From assembly GCA_030067055.1 (NCBI GenBank), contig JASJAL010000003.1:1-17958 (forward strand): a stretch of DNA of 17,958 nt, read 5' to 3'. Position numbers and translations under genes: made by a program. Positions within the stretch are counted from its first letter, which is position 1; the number at the start of each line of letters is the position of its first letter. Below the pieces are notes generated by a model. The model worked only from the letters and a program-made list of their open reading frames with translations, was not told the origin of the DNA and searched no databases. Origin of the DNA: Kiloniellales bacterium. Lineage in GTDB: Bacteria; Pseudomonadota; Alphaproteobacteria; Kiloniellales; JAKSBE01. Of this stretch, positions 13,947 to 17,958 are shown one piece after another.

Positions 13947-15383
13947 CTAGGCTTCTTCGCGCGGAACCAATCCAGCGAGTCGCGCCGGGCGCAGCGCCCG
14001 CAGCCGGTCGATAAAGCGCCAGGTAAGGGCGAAGGCCGCGGTCGCCAGACCGAAGGCCAGGCCGACCCAGACCCCGACGCCGCCCCAACCGAGCTGGAAG
14101 CCGAAGACCATGGCCGCGCCGTACCCCACCAGCCAATAGCTGACGCAGGCCAACAGCATCGGGATCCGCGTATCCTTGAGGCCGCGCAGCGCACCGCTGG
14201 CGATGCACTGGGCGCCGTCGACCAGCTGGAACACCGCCGCGATCCCCAGAAAGGCGATTGCGAAGTCCACGGCCGCCCGGTTCGCCGGGTCCGAGAGATC
14301 GAGAAAGACCCCGACCAGGGGCCGGGCCGAGAGCCAGAAGGCCAGGGCCGGAAGAACCATGAAGCCGCAGCCCCAGGCCAGGGCGATCCAGCCGGCCCGG
14401 CCCGCGGCCACAGCATCGCCCGCCCCGGCGGCCAGGCCGACTCGGACGGTGGCCGCCTGGCCCAGGCCGTAGGGAATCATGTAGGCGATGGCTGCGCACT
14501 GGATCGCCACCGCGTGGCCGGCCAGCTGGGCCTCGCCGAGCCAGCCGAGGAGCAGGCTGGACCCGAGGAAGAGGCCAATCTCGGCGAGCACGGTGCCGGC
14601 GATCGGCAGGCCGACCCGGAAGATCTCGCGGAACCGCGCCCAGTCGGTCCGCCAGATCCGCGCCAGAACGTGGTAGCGGCGGAAGCGCCGGTCGGTCAGG
14701 ACGAAGCCCAGCAGCGCGGTGGCCGCGAAACAATCGACCAGGGCGCTGGAGATTCCGGCGCCGACCAGCTCCAGGCGCGGCAGCCCGAAGTTGCCGAACA
14801 TCAGGCCGTAGTTGCCCAGCGCGTTGATCGCGATCGCCACCAGGGTGACGCAGAGGATCGCCCGGGGCCGGGAGTGGGCGGCGCAGAAATGCGCCAGGAC
14901 CAGGAACCAGAGACCCGGCAGGTAGCCCCAGGCCCGGGCGTCGAGATACTCCTCCGTCAACGGGGTCAGGGCGGTCGACTGGCCAAGGGCCTCGAGGATC
15001 GGCCGGGCGTTGAGCGCGACGATCACTCCGGGCAGGGCAAGAACCAGGGCGACCCAGAGCCCCTGCCTTACGGAGCGCCGGACCAGGCGGAACTGCCGGG
15101 CACCCAGGGCCTGGGCAATCATCGGCGCGACCGCGCCCAGCACGCCGAGGGCGAAGAAATGCAGGAACGCGTAGAAATGCCCGCCCAGGATCCCGGCCGC
15201 TAGCGCCTGCGGGCCGAGCCAGCCCATCATGACGATGTCCGTGGCGTTGATCGCCATGTCCGCCAGCCCGGTCAGGATGATCGGCAGTGCCAAGCGGAGC
15301 AGGGCGGAGCTCTCGCGGGCCCAAGGCCCGCCCGAGGCCCGGGTGATCGTTGTCGTCTCTTGGGTCTTCGAATTCGCGTGCAT
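13947..15383 (-). CDS. MATE-family multidrug efflux transporter (NorM-like)
   Basis: This 478-residue inner-membrane protein has the length and hydrophobic pattern of a 12-helix MATE transporter, with two homologous halves. The first begins LLRLALPIILTGLADMAINATDIVMMGWLG (about 28-57) and the second FREIFRVGLPIAGTVLAEIGLFLGSSLLLGWLG (about 252-284); the AxxxG-type run GHAVAIQCAAIAYMIPYGLGQAATVRVG that follows is also typical. NorM-type members export cationic drugs, dyes or metabolites in exchange for Na+ or H+; the substrate cannot be told from sequence. The ATG at 15383 has GGAG eight bases upstream. The gene precedes the cyclase on the same strand but is 221 bases away, and no functional link is evident. 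Confidence 0.93.
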   Translation of the reverse strand: MHANSKTQETTTITRASGGPWARESSALLRLALPIILTGLADMAINATDIVMMGWLGPQALAAGILGGHFYAFLHFFALGVLGAVAPMIAQALGARQFRLVRRSVRQGLWVALVLALPGVIVALNARPILEALGQSTALTPLTEEYLDARAWGYLPGLWFLVLAHFCAAHSRPRAILCVTLVAIAINALGNYGLMFGNFGLPRLELVGAGISSALVDCFAATALLGFVLTDRRFRRYHVLARIWRTDWARFREIFRVGLPIAGTVLAEIGLFLGSSLLLGWLGEAQLAGHAVAIQCAAIAYMIPYGLGQAATVRVGLAAGAGDAVAAGRAGWIALAWGCGFMVLPALAFWLSARPLVGVFLDLSDPANRAAVDFAIAFLGIAAVFQLVDGAQCIASGALRGLKDTRIPMLLACVSYWLVGYGAAMVFGFQLGWGGVGVWVGLAFGLATAAFALTWRFIDRLRALRPARLAGLVPREEA

Positions 15384-15820
15384 CGAATGACTCCGGCGCG
15401 GAAGCTTCCGGGCGCCAGCGGTCGGAATTCGACCTCGAGCGGCGCCCCGAGAGGCGCGCTCCGGTCTCTAGGCTGTCAGTCTGAACTGAAAGGGACGAGG
15501 AGCGCGCGCGTCAGAGCCCGGCCGAAAGGGCCGGGCTGCCGATCGACCCGGATCGGCACAGCAGGTGGAAGCACGTCCTCATAATGCCCTGCTTATAGCT
15601 GCGGCCGGCGACGGGGGTCAAGCAGCGCCCATTGCTCGTGCAGCAAACAGAACCGGCCTGCGCAGCCTGCGATCGCAATCGGCGCACCGATTGGCCGTGC
15701 GTCAGGGAAATGCGGGCAAGGACCGGGCGATACCGCAGCGTTCTCGGACTGCCGGACATCGCGCTGCAGCATGGATTCGAACCTGCGGGTCGGATAAGTT
15801 CCCCATCAGGGAGGTGAGTC
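15384..15820. other. Non-coding stretch upstream of the MATE gene
   Basis: I see no credible gene in these 437 bases: open frames on both strands lack recognisable protein sequence and ribosome sites. It should contain the promoter and leader of the MATE gene (- strand). The tandem hairpins at 15515-15558 are its most structured part. No clear -35/-10 pair stands out. The T-arm-like GGATTCGAACC at 15773-15783 does not belong to a foldable tRNA. Confidence 0.5.
15515..15558. other. Two adjacent perfect hairpins in the MATE leader region
   Basis: AGCCCGGCC (15515-15523) pairs with GGCCGGGCT (15529-15537) around GAAAG, and TGCCGATC (15537-15544) pairs with GATCGGCA (15551-15558) around GACCCG. 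The two stems share base 15537, so they abut. They lie 132-175 bases upstream of the MATE start. No T-run follows on either strand. The loops are not the ACGR loops of the mini-ykkC (guanidine-II) riboswitch. They could be a leader structure, a terminator pair or a small RNA. Confidence 0.5.
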
Positions 15821-15958
15821 TTGGACCGATACAAGAAGGCAGAGGTTTCGGCAGGTCGTTTCGTGCGCGCTGCGGTCGCTGGCCAGGCCCTCGTGACCGG
15901 GCTGCTCGCTCTTTTGATCGCGGTGCCGCTTGAGGCGCGAGCCGCCTCGAAGGCCTGA
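15821..15958 (+). CDS. Short signal-peptide-like ORF, probably the broken start of a lost gene
   Basis: A TTG at 15821 preceded by a strong AGGGAGG ribosome site (15808-15814) opens 45 codons. The peptide begins LDRYKKAEVSAGRFVRA, continues with a hydrophobic core (GLLALLIAVPL) and ends in ARAASKA before TGA. This is a convincing Sec signal peptide with a cleavage site but almost no mature protein. The DNA directly after it is coding in another frame for a cyclase tail (next feature), so the locus looks like a deletion or rearrangement that joined two unrelated gene ends. It could still be translated as a small exported peptide. Confidence 0.3.
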   Translation: MDRYKKAEVSAGRFVRAAVAGQALVTGLLALLIAVPLEARAASKA

Positions 15959-16128
15959 CCCGAAAGGTCGACAGCGACCTCGTGGTGAGCCAGGCGCTGG
16001 TCGATCGTGTGCGCGAGGAGACCGGCGAGGACGCGCCGGCAATCCTCGAGGGCCTCGAGCCGGCCGGCGAGCAGGAGGTCAAGGGGCGGAGCGGCAAGAT
16101 CCCGATCTTCGCCCTGCGCCGGTCATAG
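15934..16128 (+). pseudogene. C-terminal remnant of a class III adenylate/guanylate cyclase
   Basis: In the frame beginning GCG at 15937 the DNA reads ASRLEGLTRKVDSDLVVSQ, then ALVDRVREETG, and near the end VKGRSGKIPIFALRRS before TAG at 16126. This is the typical end of a class III cyclase, from the ARLE motif just after the transition-state Asn to the KGR...V/IFAL tail. A TGA at 15931 closes the frame immediately upstream, and the metal-binding and substrate-binding parts are gone. It therefore cannot encode a working enzyme. It is not a copy of the cyclase at 12811-13725, whose tail differs and continues into an FHA domain. It ends five bases before the convergent nosX stop. Confidence 0.65.
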
Positions 16129-16133
16129 AGGGC

Positions 16134-17132
16134 TCAAACCAAGGCGCGCTGTTCGCCATCGGCAAGCAGGGCAAAGACTTCGATCCCGGGGGAGCCGCGG
16201 ACGACGGCGGTGAGCCGGTCCCAGTCGAGATGGAACAGACCCGTCGAGAGGGCGTCGGCCTGGGTGGCGCTGGGCGCCCGGACCGACAGTCCAAGGTATC
16301 GGTTTGAGCTCTGCCCCAGCCGGGGGTCGAAGAGATGATGGAAGCGGCCGTCATCATCGAAGGGCGTGCCGGAGCCCGCCGAGCTGGCCAGGGCAGCGTC
16401 GTCGAGCGCGAGGCTGCGCAGCAACCGTTGCTTCCGGCGCGGGTCGCTCAATCCAATCTGCCAGGACCGGCCATCCGGATGCCGACCGAGGGCGCGCAGC
16501 TCGCCGAGGTCGATCAAAACGTCCTCGAGCCCCTCGGAACGCAGGAGCTCCGCGACCCGGTCTGTGATGTAGCCCTGGGCGATGCCGTTGAGCGTGATCG
16601 CCATGCGCGGCTTCTCGAAGGCGATGCGCGCCGGGTCGATCGCGACGGCGCGGTGGTCGACGCGCTCCAGCGCGGCGGCGAGCGCGGCCGGGTCGGGCCC
16701 TTCGGCCGTCCCGTTTCCTTGCCAGAAGTGCGCGGCATGAGCCTGCCACAGCGGCTGCACGGTGACGTCGAAGGCGCCCTCTGTAAGCTCGCTGTAGCGC
16801 CGCGCCTCGGCCAGGATCCGCACCAGGTCGAGCGGCGGCGCGACGATGCGGCCCCGGCGGTTCAGGACGGAGACGGCCGAGTCCGCACGGTAGAGGCTGA
16901 AGATCCGCTCGAGCCGCTCGATCTCCGTGCGCGCCCTTTCGATCAGGGCCCGGGCAACCTTCGGGTCCGGATGGTGCAAGCGGATGGAGGCCTGGGCGCC
17001 GAGTGCCGTGCCCCTCCAGGTCTGGACCTCGCCCCGCCCAGCCTGCGCGCCTTGCCCGAGCAGCCCGAGCCCGGCAGCGGCGGCCGAAATGCGCAAAAAG
17101 CGCCGGCGACTGGGTGATTTCTGGACGCTCAT
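16134..17132 (-). CDS. nosX: NosX: Tat-exported ApbE-type FAD:protein FMN transferase
   Basis: The 332-residue protein starts with a classical Tat signal (SRRRFLRIS at residues 8-16, then a hydrophobic stretch ending GAQA). The remainder is an ApbE/flavin transferase domain: IFSLYRADSAVSVLNRRG (about 75-92), LTEGAFDVTVQPLW, ITLNGIAQGYITDRV, VLIDLGELRALG, HHLFDPRLG and ATQADALSTGLFHL. The usual GG of the nucleotide loop reads GE here (DLGELRALG), a conservative change. ApbE proteins attach FMN to a Thr of target proteins. With nosY and nosL next to it this is NosX, which flavinylates NosR, the electron donor of N2O reductase, in the periplasm. The ATG at 17132 overlaps the nosL stop by four bases; the frame is open further upstream, through nosL, only by chance. 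Last gene of the operon in this window. Confidence 0.9.
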   Translation of the reverse strand: MSVQKSPSRRRFLRISAAAAGLGLLGQGAQAGRGEVQTWRGTALGAQASIRLHHPDPKVARALIERARTEIERLERIFSLYRADSAVSVLNRRGRIVAPPLDLVRILAEARRYSELTEGAFDVTVQPLWQAHAAHFWQGNGTAEGPDPAALAAALERVDHRAVAIDPARIAFEKPRMAITLNGIAQGYITDRVAELLRSEGLEDVLIDLGELRALGRHPDGRSWQIGLSDPRRKQRLLRSLALDDAALASSAGSGTPFDDDGRFHHLFDPRLGQSSNRYLGLSVRAPSATQADALSTGLFHLDWDRLTAVVRGSPGIEVFALLADGEQRALV

Positions 17133-17767
17133 TGCCGAACCTCCTCGCCGCTGTGCTCTTGGTGGTCCATTCCCGATCCGCTCTGCTGCATGTGGTGCTG
17201 GCCGGGGTTGGTCATGTCCGGCATCGCGGCACCGGTCTGTTCGTGGCCCGGCCCGTGCTGGGTTTCCGGCACTTCCCCCAGGATGGCGTCGCTGGGAATC
17301 TCCGAGAAGGCGACGACCCGGCCGCGATATGCAGCGGCAAAGTCCTCGGCATCGGCCCGCTTCGAGAACGGCACGGCCTCGGGCGCGCCCATGCCGCCCT
17401 GTTGTGTGCTGCCAATCACGTACCAGGCGTCCTTCGCCTCGATCCAGGTTCCGGCCTCGGGCTTGTCCCAGCTCGCCCGGCCCATGTCGTTGACGTAGAT
17501 GGCCGCGACGTCCTTGGGCTCCTCCGGCAGCAGGGTGAAGGCAAGGGTGTCGCGGACCGAGCTGAACCAGATCGGCTCGGCCTTGCCGGAGAGGAAGATC
17601 TGGCCCTTGGGGCCCTGGTGATCCTGCACGATCATGTTGCAGTAGTGCCCGATCGCCTCGCGCGTCAGCTCGGCCGGCGGCGGCGCTTCGGCTGTCTGCT
17701 CTTCCCCGCAAGCCGTGGCCAGAAGGAAAAGGGCCGAGAGGGCAAGTCCCCAGTTCGCGCGCCGCAT
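17129..17767 (-). CDS. nosL: NosL: copper-chaperone lipoprotein for N2O reductase
   Basis: The 212-residue protein has a lipoprotein signal ending LLATAC, with Cys20 as the lipidated residue. The mature domain carries the NosL motif Cys43-x-Met45 in HYCNMIVQDHQGPKGQIFLSG, known to bind Cu(I), then FSSVRDTLAFTLLPEEP, IYVNDMGRASWDKP and DAWYVIGS, and finishes the fold at about VPFSKRADAEDFAAAYRGRVVAFSEIP. NosL delivers copper to NosZ together with the NosDFY transporter. After residue 165 there is an extra tail of about 45 residues with six His and four Met. The start is fixed by AAGGAGG just inside the end of nosY, and the stop overlaps nosX. Confidence 0.93.
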   Translation of the reverse strand: MRRANWGLALSALFLLATACGEEQTAEAPPPAELTREAIGHYCNMIVQDHQGPKGQIFLSGKAEPIWFSSVRDTLAFTLLPEEPKDVAAIYVNDMGRASWDKPEAGTWIEAKDAWYVIGSTQQGGMGAPEAVPFSKRADAEDFAAAYRGRVVAFSEIPSDAILGEVPETQHGPGHEQTGAAMPDMTNPGQHHMQQSGSGMDHQEHSGEEVRQ

Positions 17768-17769
17768 GG

Positions 17770-17958
17770 CTAAACCTCCTTCTTGCGGAATACGAGGACC
17801 GTCGCGGTCAGGGGCAGGGCCACCCAGGCGAGGATCGCCAGGAGCGGTATCGCGGGTCCGAAACCGCCCGCCGAGGCCAGCCCCGCCATGCCGGAGACCT
17901 GACCGACGCCGTCCGAGCCGGCGAGGTTGAAGAGCCGGTAGGCATCGGTGGGATTGAT
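17770..17958 (-). CDS. nosY: NosY: ABC permease for N2O reductase maturation, C-terminal end only
   Basis: The last 62 codons of a membrane protein run off the window edge. The visible part begins INPTDAYRLFNLAGSDGV, a segment typical of NosY near the last membrane helix. It goes on to a glycine/alanine-rich loop, a final helix (IPLLAILAWVALPLTATVLVF) and a basic tail (RKKEV). NosY works with the ATPase NosF and periplasmic NosD in supplying copper/sulfide components to NosZ. It precedes nosL by two bases. nosF, nosD, nosZ and nosR would be expected outside this window. Confidence 0.85.
   Translation of the reverse strand: MNPTDAYRLFNLAGSDGVGQVSGMAGLASAGGFGPAIPLLAILAWVALPLTATVLVFRKKEV

Noticed and set aside
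13941..15203. 420-codon open frame on the + strand
   Set aside because: Antisense to the MATE gene; composition is Gln/Gly/Asp-rich low complexity typical of shadow frames.
12811..15324. 837-codon - strand frame apparently fusing the cyclase-FHA to an upstream region
   Set aside because: The upstream two thirds is the MATE gene read in a wrong frame. The cyclase begins at the ATG at 13725.
15515..15558. Mini-ykkC (guanidine-II) riboswitch, suggested by two hairpins before an efflux gene
   Set aside because: The loops are GAAAG and GACCCG (or their complements), not ACGR, and the stems abut without the normal linker.
15773..15783. GGATTCGAACC, looks like the T-arm of a tRNA on the - strand
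   Set aside because: The flanking bases do not form a T-stem (only two pairs), and no acceptor, anticodon or D-arm can be folded around it.

Overview
High GC content, the gene families and the protein sequences point to an alphaproteobacterium, most likely an environmental denitrifier of the Rhodospirillales/Kiloniellales type. That placement is an inference; no rRNA or other phylogenetic marker is present. The first four genes are on the + strand and nearly everything else is on the - strand. The window ends inside a nitrous-oxide reductase (nos) maturation operon, so the organism probably respires N2O.

Layout. 185-1451 (+): a compact three-gene operon of the nitrile hydratase/thiocyanate hydrolase family, with the beta subunit split in two and a cobalt-type alpha/gamma subunit. 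An Arg directly after the metal-binding motif and a His-rich N-terminus favour thiocyanate hydrolase (scnB-scnA-scnC). 1574-2188 (+): a GYF_2-domain membrane protein that converges on the next operon across a 20-bp hairpin. 5887-2216 (-): a complete Mla-type phospholipid-transport operon made of a STAS-MlaE permease, an MlaF ATPase, an MlaD/MCE protein and an auxiliary lipoprotein. 6855-6043 (-): a short, stand-alone DUF4132-domain protein behind a perfect CRP-type palindrome. 7401-7093 (-): a small cupin.

13725-7588 (-) is the most interesting part. It holds (i) a soluble class III nucleotide cyclase fused to an FHA domain, (ii) a small exported protein with four Cys and paired His residues, and (iii) 15 bases further on, a 1479-residue Ser/Thr kinase + nSTAND NTPase + one transmembrane helix + 14 WD40 repeats. 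The predicted topology puts kinase and NTPase in the cytoplasm and both propellers in the periplasm, where the exported protein would also be. FHA domains read phosphothreonine, and cyclases make the ligand of CRP. The region upstream of the exported protein/kinase pair carries a CRP-like site matching 16 of 17 bases of the perfect site upstream of the DUF4132 gene. A kinase-to-cyclase-to-CRP signalling circuit is therefore a coherent but untested proposal.

15383-13947 (-): a MATE efflux transporter with two tandem hairpins about 130-175 bases upstream of its start. 15821-16128 (+): a decayed locus consisting of a 45-codon signal-peptide-like ORF and, out of frame with it, the last ~63 codons of a class III cyclase. 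17958-16134 (-): the end of a nos operon, nosY (partial), nosL (with a His/Met-rich tail) and nosX (Tat-exported ApbE-type flavin transferase).
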